Of a stretch of 64,000 nucleotides of DNA, positions 34,654 to 46,818 are shown one piece after another (position 1 is the stretch's first letter; each line of letters starts with the position of its first letter). Position numbers and translations under genes: made by a program. This DNA comes from Ophiosphaerella korrae (Eukaryota > Ascomycota > Dothideomycetes > Pleosporales > Phaeosphaeriaceae), in NCBI GenBank assembly GCA_028456385.1, contig JALNQF010000006.1, positions 124,001-188,000 on the forward strand. Reading direction: 5' to 3'. Below the pieces are notes generated by a model. It was not told where the DNA came from, did not search any database, and saw only the letters and a program-made list of their open reading frames with translations.

Positions 34654-36429
34654 TCAGGGCTTGCACCGGCCAAAGTAACGGGGATACAGACAGGTGTCGC
34701 GGACGGTGTGTTGCTTGCAGAGCCAGGCGAGGAAGCGCTCAAGGCCGAGGCCGTAGCCGCCGTGGGGAGACGAGCCGTATCTATGTAGGGATTAGCAAGT
34801 GTTGTTTACATGGTAGTGGCCTTCGTACTTTCGCTGGTCAGTGTACCAGTAGTATGCTGCAGGGTCGATTTGTTCCCTCGCGAAGGCGCCCATTAATTCG
34901 TCGAAGCTGTCCATTCTCATGCTGCCGCCTACAATTTCTCCGACTCCGGGCATCAGACAATCCACGCTTTCAGTCACGCGCGGGTCTTCGCTGTCTCTCA
35001 GCATGTAGAATGCTTTGATGGCAGTTGGGAAGTGGGTGAGGAAGATGGGCCGGTTGATGATGTCTGTCATGCGGCGTTCTGCGGCTTCAGCAATGTCGTC
35101 GCCAAACTTGTGCGGTTCGCCATCCTCATTGGGAATGTTGTGCTCGACTAGCCAGTCGATGGCCTCTTGGTACTTCATGCGCTTGAAGGGTCGCTCGGGC
35201 ATGGCAAACTCGGGGTTGAGATCGGTGATATATTGCTTGATAACGGGATCAGACATGGTGACTTCCAGAACGCGACACATGACTTCTTCTAAGTGGGTCA
35301 GTAGATCATCAAAGTTGATGAAGTCAAGCTCGGCTTCGATGTGCGTGTATTCAGCCAAATGACGGCGAGTCAGTGACTTTTCTGCGCGGAAAGACTTCTC
35401 GATGCAGTAAACATCGCCCATGGACGGAAGACAGGTCTCGAGGTAGAGTTGAGATGACTGTGTAAGGTATGCCTCTTCGTTGTAGTATCCAAACTTGAAG
35501 AGGGTGGCGCCACCTTCGACTTGGGTTTGCACGAGTGCAGGTGGACTAACCTTGCGCAATCGCAGGTCTTTGTACACGGAGTTAAATGCGAATTCAACGG
35601 CGTCACGGACAATTAAGACTTTCGAGGCAGTCTCTCCTCGGAGAGTGAGATGTCGTAAGTCTAGAAGTGTTGCATGTTCAGTGTCCTTGGACACCCTGTT
35701 GGTGATGGCATCATCTCCACCTGCTGCCTTCCATCCAACGTGAATCCTGTAGTAGTCGGCGTGTAATTCTCGGTTGTTGGGGGCATGCGCACCAGCAGGC
35801 ACCTCTCTCAGCTCACCCAGGATCTCCATGCTCGTCTCGCGGGTCAGAGTGAGGGCATCGTAGGTTTTGGCGAGCTTGCCAGTGAAGATGACCTGCATGT
35901 AGCCGTAGCCATCTCTCAATGTGACGAACATAACCTCCTTTTGCCTTCTCTCACGATGGACCCTGCCGAATACGCGTACCCGTGTGCCCTTCACATCTTT
36001 GCCATCGCCCAGTGTGATTTTACTCGAGTCAGTGTCGTCGAGCTTGATCTTGACGGCCTGGGGCAAGTTTGTGTCTTCTTCCAGCACAATCTTCTTGGCC
36101 TCATCGAGCACGAGGTTGCGAGCTGCGTCTTCCTTCATGCGCAGCGCGAGCTGTTCCTCCTCCTTGCCGGCCTTCTTCTTTTGGGCCTTTGCATAGTTGA
36201 CTGCCTTCTTCAGTGCTGACTTGGCTGCGTCTTTCCATTCTAGTCTTGACGATGGGTCTGCGCCTTCTGCGACCTCGCCCGTGACGCTTTTTCTGGTCTT
36301 GTACTTTGCAGTCTCACCGCGCGTGAGCAGCGCATAGCCAAGCGACTTGTAAGGCGATGATTCGTCGCCAGTCTGCTCGGCGATGTCCTGGCCAGCATCT
36401 TCGTCAATGTAGTAGGTTGAGTCGGCCAT
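34654..36429 (-). CDS. DED81: Cytosolic asparaginyl-tRNA synthetase
   Basis: Class II aminoacyl-tRNA synthetase charging tRNA-Asn with asparagine. Two exons, 36429-34829 and 34780-34654. The 48 nt intron (phase 2) joins DQRK to [20 protein letters not shown]. Product 575 aa. A eukaryote-specific Lys-rich N-terminal extension ([20 protein letters not shown]) precedes the OB-fold anticodon-binding domain ([20 protein letters not shown]). In the catalytic core, motif 2 is [20 protein letters not shown] and motif 3 is [28 protein letters not shown] matches the AsnRS signature rather than AspRS. The end is [10 protein letters not shown]. Without splicing the protein would lack motif 3. Absence of a presequence supports the cytosolic form. 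Confidence 0.96.
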
Positions 36430-36920
36430 GGCGACTGCGGTTAGGCCAGAATCAAATGTTGTGCTGGGTTTTTTGGTCAGATACTGGAATAGGTGCGACT
36501 TGTTCTTGATATTTGAGTCACCCCGCTGCTGTGACTCGTACCCCTCGATAGGGGCTCGTGCACGCGACTATGAAGCACTTCGGGTCTCGATAAGACTTCC
36601 TACAATCTCCCTTATCTGCTGCTGAACACCGATTCTGGGCCGCTTGACCCCGACAGAGCTCCGTATCAGTCACAGCCAACCCTCCTCATTTGAAAATCTA
36701 CATTTCACTGTGTGCATGATGAAATTTGCTGGATGTGTCACTTCAGCACATTCATCCGTCGTTCTCAATTCCGCGCTGACAAACCAACCTTTTATAAGCA
36801 AATCAAGTTAGGGTAGATAGTCAAGCTTCTCAGAGACGTGAGCCATTTCTCTCAGCTCAACCAACCTCTTCGCATTGTCTTAGCATACTGTTGCAGCACT
36901 CACTGTACTATTCCAGAAAT
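36430..36920. promoter_or_regulatory. Divergent upstream region of DED81 and the DOPA-dioxygenase-like gene
   Basis: 491 bp between divergent starts. No distinct motif recognised beyond short C/T-rich patches. Confidence 0.4.
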
Positions 36921-37668
36921 ATGTCAGACCCATATTTGTATACCTACCCATCGCCTCTGGAGGGCTACAAAGGCCTTGAGCCATTGCCTAAGTGCGTGCC
37001 ATTCGTGCCATTCTCATGATTTCTGCCTTGTATACTGAAGTCCAGATAGCGAGAAGGCAGACGACGGCAAATCATATGTCAACCCACCGAGCATCAAGAA
37101 AAGCGAATCTTACAACTCTTTTGTATCACCCATAACCAACGGCATTCGGGGGGGCTTTGAGTGAGCATGCTCGGTGGCTATTCAGTTACCATCCAACTAA
37201 TATCAGGACAGTGTCCATATTTATTTTTTTCAATCTGATGCAGAACAAACACAGTTCGCAACGCAACTCTGGGAAAGGATACGACGGGAGTGTACGCAAT
37301 TTTCTCTCGAAAAAGTTATCTACCTAGCTCACTGCCTTACCTACAGTTCCTGAACTAAGAATTTACAAAGTCTGGGATAAACCGATAGGCCCTCATCCTG
37401 TAGCCATGTTTGAGGTTAATCTCTTCGATCCAGGCATGTAGCTTGGCGATACATTGGAGAAGTACTTAGCTAATGTGACATAGAGCAATTCGGCGCATTC
37501 ATCCCTTGGCTAGTGATCAACAGAGGTCCGCTATCGGCGCTCATCCACCCTAATACAGATGATGAGCTGAGGGATCACACACAAAGAGCAACTTGGATGG
37601 GGCCGCCATTGCCACTGAACGTGAAGCAAATGCAGAAGGCAATTGCACAACGCCCAAGCAAAGCGTAA
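36921..37668 (+). CDS. DOPA 4,5-dioxygenase-like protein
   Basis: Small gene hidden by five short exons: 36921-36991, 37041-37160, 37212-37291, 37347-37433, 37484-37668 (introns of 49-55 nt). The product is 180 aa. The spliced protein carries the DOPA-dioxygenase-like signature: GGFDVHIYFFQSDAEQTQFA, LWERIRREFPELRIYK, GPHPVAMFEVNL, FGAFIPWLVINRGPLSALIH, HPNTDDELRDHTQRATWMG. The conserved His residues of HIYF, GPHP and IHPNT fit the metal site of extradiol cleavage enzymes (betalain or muscaflavin type in plants and basidiomycetes). The ascomycete substrate is unknown. The fourth intron starts with GC (g|gcatgt) and no GT donor keeps the frame. The gene is convergent with SRP14. Confidence 0.88.
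37434..37483 (+). other. GC-AG intron in the DOPA-dioxygenase-like gene
   Basis: The donor reads ccag|gcatgt and the acceptor gacatag, with a gctaat branch point. Only this junction yields FDPEQFGAFIPW, the family consensus. The nearest GT (gtagct, six bases on) gives the wrong phase. Confidence 0.8.
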
Positions 37669-37956
37669 TCATAGCATGTATTATAGCAACAGTATGGCGT
37701 AGGAAACTGCATATCTTGATGGATATCTCGTTATTATATGGGTATATTGGTCTGATATGATGCTTTGTGGCGCTTAGTGTAGGAAGGCCTACTGTGCACA
37801 TGGCTAGCTTCGGCGCAGTTGCAAGAGTGGTCATTCCCCCTATCTCTCGCTGTCGTAGTAACTAGTTCGACGCTGACGACGAACTGGTATTGTCAGCATC
37901 TAATAGCGCGATGATAAATCATTACTATTTTCTGTTGATCAGCAGCTGGGTCGCGC

Positions 37957-38437
37957 TCAGCCCTTGATTTCTCCGGCTACACCCTTCTTCTTTTTCTTGT
38001 CCTTCTTACCCTTCTTCCGGTCCCTCTTCTTCAACCCACTCATGCCAGCCTTGCAAACCTCCGCATAGCGTACGAAAAAGCCATCGAGGTCGTCTGGGTT
38101 AAGGACTGTACTTAAAATAATCTTGTCAACATCCGCCCTGTCTGTGCCCTTCCTTTTTGAGCTCTTGTTGTTGGAAGCGCGAATTAGAATCGGTAGTGGG
38201 CTCTCCGGATGGGTGTCCCATAAGGGGTCGTCTGCTACTTTTGTTGCATCTGGAGGCGTGGTTGTTGAGTCGAAAGTCAGACGTTTTTGTGTGAGATAGA
38301 CACTGCCATGGCCCTTTTTGCGGCTGTATTCGAAGAGATTGCCGAGTTGAATAAAGAACTAGCAGAGGGTTAGTATATCTATGAGTTAACCAAGTAGAGC
38401 GCCGTGCCTCTTCGTTACTCAGGTGTTTGCGACCCAT
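37957..38437 (-). CDS. SRP14: Signal recognition particle subunit SRP14
   Basis: Alu-domain protein of the signal recognition particle, which slows elongation while ribosomes are targeted to the ER. Two exons, 38437-38408 (ten codons) and 38358-37957. The product is 143 aa. The joined sequence MGRKHLSNEEFFIQLGNLFE, then KKGHGSVYLTQKRLTFD, LPILIRASNNKSS, and LDGFFVRYAEVCKAGMSGLK matches SRP14 throughout. A Lys-rich C-terminal tail (KKGKKDKKKKKG) fits RNA binding. The 49 nt intron (38359-38407) has a canonical tactaac branch and tag acceptor but a GC donor (gag|gcacgg). It starts 149 bp from the divergently transcribed SGD1. Confidence 0.92.
38359..38407 (-). other. GC-AG intron in SRP14
   Basis: Donor gaag ag|gcacgg, branch tactaac, acceptor ctgctag. 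The phase 0 junction EE|FF restores the conserved LSNEEFF block. No GT in the interval gives a usable phase. The donor fits the usual GC-intron consensus (ag|gcaagt) poorly past position 3. Confidence 0.75.
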
Positions 38438-38586
38438 TGTGGATGTAGAGCTATGTTATAATTGCGCCATAGGTGGTGGTGGAAGGTGGAGGGCGCCACT
38501 GGCGGCGGAGACGCGGGGAAATGATCCAGAAACCTCCGACATCTCTCTCAACTTTTTTGCGAGCAGGTTCACCGTCACCCTACAAC
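38438..38586. promoter_or_regulatory. 149 bp bidirectional promoter, SRP14 and SGD1
   Basis: The two ATGs are only 149 bp apart and point away from each other, so both promoters and both 5' UTRs overlap or abut. No named site recognised. Confidence 0.6.
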
Positions 38587-41156
38587 ATGCGCCAAACATA
38601 CGGAGGCCCCAAACTGCCAAAAGAGTTACGAGACCAGTTTGGAGGTGTGTATAGTCTAAAACTGAACTTTTGCATTGCTCACTGTGTATAGATCCCGCGA
38701 ACTGCGGCAAGAAATCAGGCGGCCGCAATGGGCAATTGAACCGCAAAGACAAGCGCAAAGCCGAGCGCATAGAAAGGAAGTTGCAAAAAGGGACTAGGCC
38801 ATTGCCTGCGCGTCCCGTACCTGTTCGCTCTCAATATGAGAGGAGGTCAGTCCGAGACGAGCCGGAGTCAGAGGAAGAGGAGATAGATTGGGACAATGTC
38901 ACAGATGAAGGCACTCCACCGCCACTGCCTGCGAAGGAGTCGCCTAAACTACCAAAAAGTATACTGAAGAAAATACCACCACCTGAAGAAGTCAGCCCGC
39001 CGCCGCCAGCAACTACAGTCTCGCGCGTTGTTAGAGATCGACTGGCGCAAGAGGATGCTGAAATTAGGACCCTGGAGAAGAAGCTTGGCGTAAAGGGCAA
39101 GAAAAAATCAAAGGGTGCTGACGATGGACTTGAAGATATCTTTGGTGATCTTGGCGGCTTTGACAGTGAAGATGAATTAGAGGGCAAACCTGTGAAAAGG
39201 AAAAGAGACGAGGATGATGCATGGCTTGCAAGTAAGAGGCAGAAAGCCCTTAATATCGCTCGAGAAGAATCTAGCGAGGATGATTCTGATCTTGAAGACC
39301 TTGGTTCCAAGGATCTTGAAGCTAGCGAGGAAGAAATTGGATTGTCGGGAGAGGACGAGTCCACCGCCAAGGCTTTCGACTCTGACGGTGACGGAAGCGA
39401 TGAAGACGCAGAGCCTGTCCAACCTCGAATACGGGAGAATCCTTACGTGGCTCCTGTCGCGTCTGACTCTGCGTATTCTACGAAATACATACCTCCAGCT
39501 TTACGAGCGCCACCTTCTGATGATGTCGAGGCCTTATCACGACTCAGACGGCAGATTCAAGGTCTGCTCAATCGCCTTTCGGAAGCTAATATATTATCAA
39601 TCCTACGTGATATTGAACAAGTATATCAAAATAATCCGCGAGGCTACGTCAACACGACATTAGCTGACCTACTCATGGGCATGCTTTCTGACCCAAGCGC
39701 GCTTCTGGACACTTTTCTTATCCTACACGCTGGATTTATCGCCGCAGTCTACAAGGTGATCGGGCCAGACTTTGGTGCTCAAATAGTGGAACGAATCGTC
39801 GCCGAATTCGAACAAAATTACCGGCGAAACAAAGAGGGCGCTGGCAAACAAACTACAAATCTTGTATCTTTGTTGGCAGACCTATACACTTTCCAAGTAA
39901 TTGGCAGCAACCTCATCTTTGATTATATTAGATTCTTTCTTGATAAACTATCAGATATCAACACAGAGCTTCTCTTACGAATTGTTCGAGCAGCTGGGCC
40001 ACAGCTGCGGCAGGATGATCCGTCTGCATTAAAAGACATCGTTGTCTTATTGCAGAAGTCAGTGACCAAAATTGATCAAAAGAATCTGTCAGTTCGTACG
40101 AAATTCATGATTGAGACAATCAATGACCTCAAAAATAACCGCATGAAAACTGGCGTAGCTGCTTCTGCTATATCAAGAGAGCACGCCACACGAATGAAGA
40201 AAGAGCTAGGCACACTGAGTACACGACATCTTAAGGCCACCGAACCACTACGGATAGGCCTCAAGGATATTAAGGATACCGAAAAGAAAGGCAAATGGTG
40301 GATGGTAGGAGCTAGCTGGCGGAACGACGTTGTCAGTGAAGCAACAACGGCAAGCAACACAGACTTGCACTCACAACAGGCCAGCCACCTTGACGATGAA
40401 GATGCAAGTGACGATATCGACCTGGTACAACTTGCTCGGGAGCAATGCATGAACACAGACATCCGACGAGCAGTTTTCATTTCCATAATGTCTGCCAGTG
40501 ACTTTAAAGACGCCCATGTCCGTCTCAACAAGCTCAACCTCAAGAAGTCACAGGAAACAGAGATTCCCCGAGTCATTGTACACTGCGCGGGGACCGAAAC
40601 GACCTACAACCCCTATTACACGGTGCTTGCCCGTAAAATTTGCGTAGATCACAAAACGCGAAAAAGCTTCCAGTTCGCGCTCTGGGATATTTTCAAGAGC
40701 CTTGGTGAGAAACAAGATGGGGCTGAAGATTCGGACGAGGATGAGGAAACGAACACGAGTGATGGCCAATCACTGCGCAAACTTGTGAACCAAGGCAAGT
40801 TATATGGTACACTCATCGGCCGGAAAGCTTTACCCATCACAAGCCTCAAAAACCTCAATTTTCCATACCTCCAATCAAGGACCAAGACCTTTATCGAGGT
40901 CCTCCTAGTCAGCACAATTCTAGAGTCCCAGAAAAGTTTGAAGGACAAACGCAACAACAAAGCGCTCCTAGAAGTATTCATCGAAGTTGATCAAGCTCCG
41001 GAGATGATCGCTGGGTTACAGTATTTCCTGAAGAGAGTAGTGGCGAAGACGGATATTGTCGAGGGGAAGGAGAAAGAGACGGTGACATGGGGTTGTAAAG
41101 CAGTTATGGACATGTTGGCTCGTCTGCTAGCAACAACAATAATGGAGGAGGGCTGA
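38587..41156 (+). CDS. SGD1: Sgd1/NOM1 nucleolar MIF4G-MA3 protein
   Basis: Nucleolar protein with MIF4G and MA3 domains, required for 18S rRNA maturation. Exons are 38587-38644 and 38692-41156 (47 nt intron, phase 1). The product is 840 aa. Exon 1 supplies MRQTYGGPKLPKELRDQFGG. The N-terminus is basic then acidic (NRKDKRKAERIERKLQKG, SEEEEIDWDNV). The MIF4G domain starts about nt 39500 with RRQIQGLLNRLSEANILSIL and DLLMGMLSDPSALLDTFLI, and includes LLADLYTFQVIGSNLIFDYI. The MA3 domain follows with NTDIRRAVFISIMSASDFKD and QFALWDIFKSLGE. The end is helical. Length and order match fungal Sgd1. Confidence 0.93.
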
Positions 41157-41420
41157 CAAGTGGCGGATTGCTGAAGGGAAAGATAGTAATCATATCATAT
41201 ACAGATTTGCAAGCCATGGCCTGGTGATGTGTGGAGGCGAGTGAAGCTAACCGGCTTGAGCCGCGAGAAGCCTGCACCCCAGCATCTTTCCCGGCCGAAG
41301 CTCCGACTATGAAAAGAGCTCAACAACCTTCGACGCCCAAACGCCATCCATTGACGCCTGTTATCTCAGCCGTGCCTTTTAGGGGTTCCCTTGATTTCGC
41401 TCCTCCCTATCCTGGCCAGT

Positions 41421-43203
<1,783 letters not shown>

Positions 43204-43526
43204 AATTTTTGTCTCTTTAGGTTGAGGTGCTCATTCCAGCATCAGCGGGCATGATCTTGAGATGCTCTCGAGCGGGGAGTCTGTGAATAGTACCCTGTAA
43301 AATATCTGATGCTTTATGCTCGTTGAACAGAATACATGATGACTGATTGGGGTGATGGTGTCATTATATCCGCAGTTGTGCCGATAAGGCGAGTGAACCC
43401 TGCTAGCGTTACGCGGTAGGTTGTATGATCGTGCTACTTCGTATCGCGACGCGTGCCGCGCAGTTCAATCTAGTCCTTCTCCCCACCATAGCTCTATTAT
43501 CCCCAACGCCCATAGTCAATACAGCC
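43204..43526. other. Intergenic, LPD1 to SLD2
   Basis: 3' end of LPD1 and SLD2 promoter. An in-frame upstream ATG at 43425 would add 34 hydrophobic residues to SLD2, which is unlikely for a nuclear protein. Confidence 0.5.
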
Positions 43527-45023
43527 ATGAGTGTCACAGACATTGAGCAGAAGTGTAACGTGCTTCGGAATGACCTGAAAACCTGGGAGAAGAAATTTGC
43601 GCTGGAGAACAATGGCCGGAAAGCCGGGCGCAACGACATCAAGGCGGACGAGGGCATCTGTATGCGCACCACCACTCGCCCTCTTATGCCACCCCAACTG
43701 ATGAATTTTAGCCAATAAATACAAAGAGTACAACAAGCTGCGAGGCAAATTAACTACCAAAGCTGCCCCACAAACCCCCTCAAAACGAACCACAAGCCGT
43801 AAAACCACAGACGATGCCGACAAAACCCCCAAAGGACTGCCAAAGCCTATAGTCCTAACTCCGCTAAAGAGGAAAAGAGAGGCAGAGCCTGCACTAGAAA
43901 AGATACCCCAGTCACCCGCCTTCCTGTCACCACAGGGACCCAATGTCATTGGGCCAACCCCACAGCGTGATGGCATAGTGCTCGGCTTGTTCGATATCTT
44001 GCCTGCTGATACCCCAAGTAAATCGCGGACTGTACTGGCAGATGTGGAGCTCAATGTTCTCCAAACACCAAGTAGGAAAGCCCAGGAGGCAGGAAGCGAA
44101 GCGTCACTGGAGTTAGGGGCACGCGGAGAGCGAACGCCGCTGTCAACCGGGAAGAGATTCATGCTAAATCAGTTTGTAACACCGAAGAAAAGGAGACTTG
44201 ACGATCAGAGCACACCCAGTTCAACATTACGAGGCCTTGCCACTCCAGCCTTTCTGCGGAGAGGTAATATGTTAGGCAATATTGACGAGACGGATGAGAC
44301 AACACCACGCCCAGCGCCTTGGAAACGGCGTGGTCTTGGAAGAAGCCTCAGTTCCATGATTCAGGCTATGAGGAAAGACGAGGATGATAGGCTAGATGAG
44401 GAGGCGGACATTATGCGGGAACTGGAGATGGAAGCGGCAGGCATATTTGTGCCAAGAAAGCCCAAAGTGCCTGAGACACAAGTTGAGGACAGTCAAGTAC
44501 CGATGCCACTAGGTCCTGATCGAGGTGTAGAGAGCGATGAAGACGAAAACAAGGAGCCAGAGCTAGGACCTGATGGCAAGCCAAGAAGAGTATGGAAAAA
44601 GAAGGGCCTCAAGAGACAAACGAGGCGAGTCATCAGTAAGTTAAATGCTCCAACTGTATATTCTTATACTGACCATCTCCAGTGCGGCCTAGTCTTAGCA
44701 AACCAAAGCCGGAGCCAACATTACAAGTGCAAGACGACTCAGAGGACGAGGCACAACCAACTGCAGATGCAGAGAACCAAGTGGAATCTGACAATGACGC
44801 CTCTGACTATGCAAGTGACGTATCACATACACCGAAGAAACGGACATTACAGAAAAAGAAGCCGGATACGGCTAAGGATCGGGCAAAGGATCAGGCAACA
44901 GAAGGAACAGTAAAGAAGGTTACACGAAAAATCAAAGCAACAGCGCATGCAAACTACAGGAGGCTGAACATCAAGAACAAAGGTGGCAATGGCGGTAAGG
45001 GGAAGTTTGGTCGTCGACGATGA
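43527..45023 (+). CDS. SLD2: Sld2/Drc1 DNA replication initiation protein
   Basis: CDK target that, when phosphorylated, binds Dpb11 and helps load the CMG helicase. Exons are 43527-43659, 43712-44635 and 44683-45023 (introns of 52 and 47 nt, both phase 1). The product is 465 aa. The N-terminal Sld2 block is DIEQKCNVLRNDLKTWEKKF, with GRKAGRNDIKADEGI and NKYKEYNKLRGKL across the first junction. Many SP/TP sites follow (TPSK, TPKG, LTPLKRK, SPAFLSPQ, VTPKKRRL), consistent with CDK control. The later conserved block contains RPAPWKRRGLGRSLSSMIQ and RRVWKKKGLKRQTRRVI. The C-terminus is basic (HANYRRLNIKNKGG) and ends in GRRR. Start at MSVTDIEQ. Confidence 0.92.
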
Positions 45024-45645
45024 TGTCGTGAATAATCTGCCTAATGCCATGTTCGCAAGAGGCGGTGAAGTGGACTGTCTACTTTTTGTTGTGCTAGGTA
45101 CTGCAGATATTCTTTATCGAAGGGGAGTAACACTCTAAGCCGTGTCAGCTTGGTAGACCAATCGGGACAGACACGCAGTTGCAATATATCCAAGGCGCTG
45201 GGAACGTCAAGCACACTACTGTAGCCTAGAATAATTTATTCCACTAGCGATGCTCTCTACATATTCTTTTGGCAAGATTATCAGCAGCCTGGCGCAGCGT
45301 GACTGCATAGGTCATCTGGCTTGTTGGGACCAACGTGAGCAGCCGCAAGAAGTACAGAGCATATAAGATGTGCGCCTTGCGATAAATTCATGCTTGTGTA
45401 GTATTTGGGGTTGGTGAAGCAATATGCCATACATCAGAAACCGGACCTTCGAGGGTTATGAGATACCATGGCGACCGGAGCGAGTGTTTGCGCACGATCC
45501 ACCTCCGAGAAGCTTCGGCGCCTCACGTCAAGCCGCGCCTAAGCTTCCACTCGCCGGAGCACACACGACAGCCGTATCACCACATATCCCTCTCCACGCT
45601 CCATCACCCACGCCTCCCATACAAGCTGCACAGTCAATCCAAGAA
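45024..45645. other. Intergenic / RPN12 leader
   Basis: 3' end of SLD2 and promoter of RPN12. From 45424 it is open in frame with RPN12 (74 extra codons). That stretch is Pro/Ala rich with no family similarity and is treated as leader. Confidence 0.5.
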
Positions 45646-46528
45646 ATGGCCGAGAAAGAGCTCCAGACGGTGCTCCAGCAGCTGCACCAAAGCCTCCAAT
45701 CGCACAACTACCAGCAATCCACATCACTACTGTCCAAGGCCAAGATAGCCCTCCTCAACATCAACGCCCTCATTCCCCAGGAAAATTTGTCGCGGAAACA
45801 CCTCCAGCTAGCCCGCGAGACGCTTGAATTAGGCGCCATCATCTCCATCCGCCTCAAAGACACGGTTTCCTTCACACGCTACTTCCAGCAGCTGCAGCCC
45901 TTCTACTCGCTCCCCTCGCCAAAACTGCCTGCAGAGGGCGGCAACGCAAGCAAGATCACGGGCCTCTATCTGCTGCTTTTGCTAAGCGAGGGCGACTACG
46001 CGGGCTTCCACACGCTGCTAGAGACGCTCGAGGTGGCGGCCGCGCAGGAGGGCAAGAAGCTGGAGGACGACCAGTTCATCCAGTACCCAATAAGGCTGGA
46101 GCAGGCGCTTATGGAGGGGAGCTACGATAGGGTGTGGGGCGAGACCAAGAAGGAGAGGGTGCCGAGCGAGGAGTTTGGCTTGTTCACCGAGGTACGTGCT
46201 GACATTGTTGGTAGGACTAGTAGTTGCTTGAAGTAGTAGATGCTAATCCGTGCAGATCCTCATTGTCACCATTCGCAAGGAAATCGCTTCCTGCAGCGAG
46301 CGCGCCTATCCCTCCATCCCCGTCTCTGACGCCAAATCCCTCCTCTTCCTCGACTCGGAAGGTAGCGTAGTCAACTTCGCCAAGGAGTGTGGGTGGGTGG
46401 TCAAGGACAGCAGGATATACTTCCCACAGCAGGAAGATGATTATCTGAGTAAGGACATTCTGGTTACGAGCAGCCAGGTTATCGAGAACACGCTGGGATA
46501 TGCGAGGGAGCTGGAAACGATTGTGTAA
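45646..46528 (+). CDS. RPN12: 26S proteasome regulatory particle subunit Rpn12
   Basis: Lid subunit of the 19S regulatory particle (PSMD8), the last to join during lid assembly. Exons are 45646-46191 and 46256-46528 (64 nt intron, phase 0, joining FGLFTE to ILIVTIRKEIA). The product is 272 aa, the usual Rpn12 size. Helical repeats include LLSKAKIALLNINALIP and ARETLELGAIISIRL. A CSN8/PSMD8-type PCI end has CSERAYPSIPVSDAKSLLFL and GWVVKDSRIYFPQQ. The ATG at 45646 (MAEKELQ) was selected because the family starts there. The in-frame ATG at 45424 would give a 346 aa protein with an unrelated extension. Confidence 0.92.
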
Positions 46529-46818
46529 GGAAAGACAGAATAAGACGCAGATGAGTGCAGGTGACTGTACGATGATAACATCCCCAAGAGCATAACAGCA
46601 TCCATCTTAGACATGACACGAAGAAGATCAATAAAGATATAATGACTAGCGCCGACACACCATGTATACATATCAAATGTCTACTTACTTTGCTGTGAAC
46701 TTTACACGTGCGATGCGCTGACAAAAAGTATACTCCAACCTCTAGGTCCAACTCATAAAACGCCAACCAGATGAGACCACCAACGCCCGCTAAAGCACGC
46801 ATTACAAAACATACCATT

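Noticed and set aside
35785..36219. Plus-strand 144-codon ORF
   Set aside because: Antisense shadow of AsnRS coding sequence.
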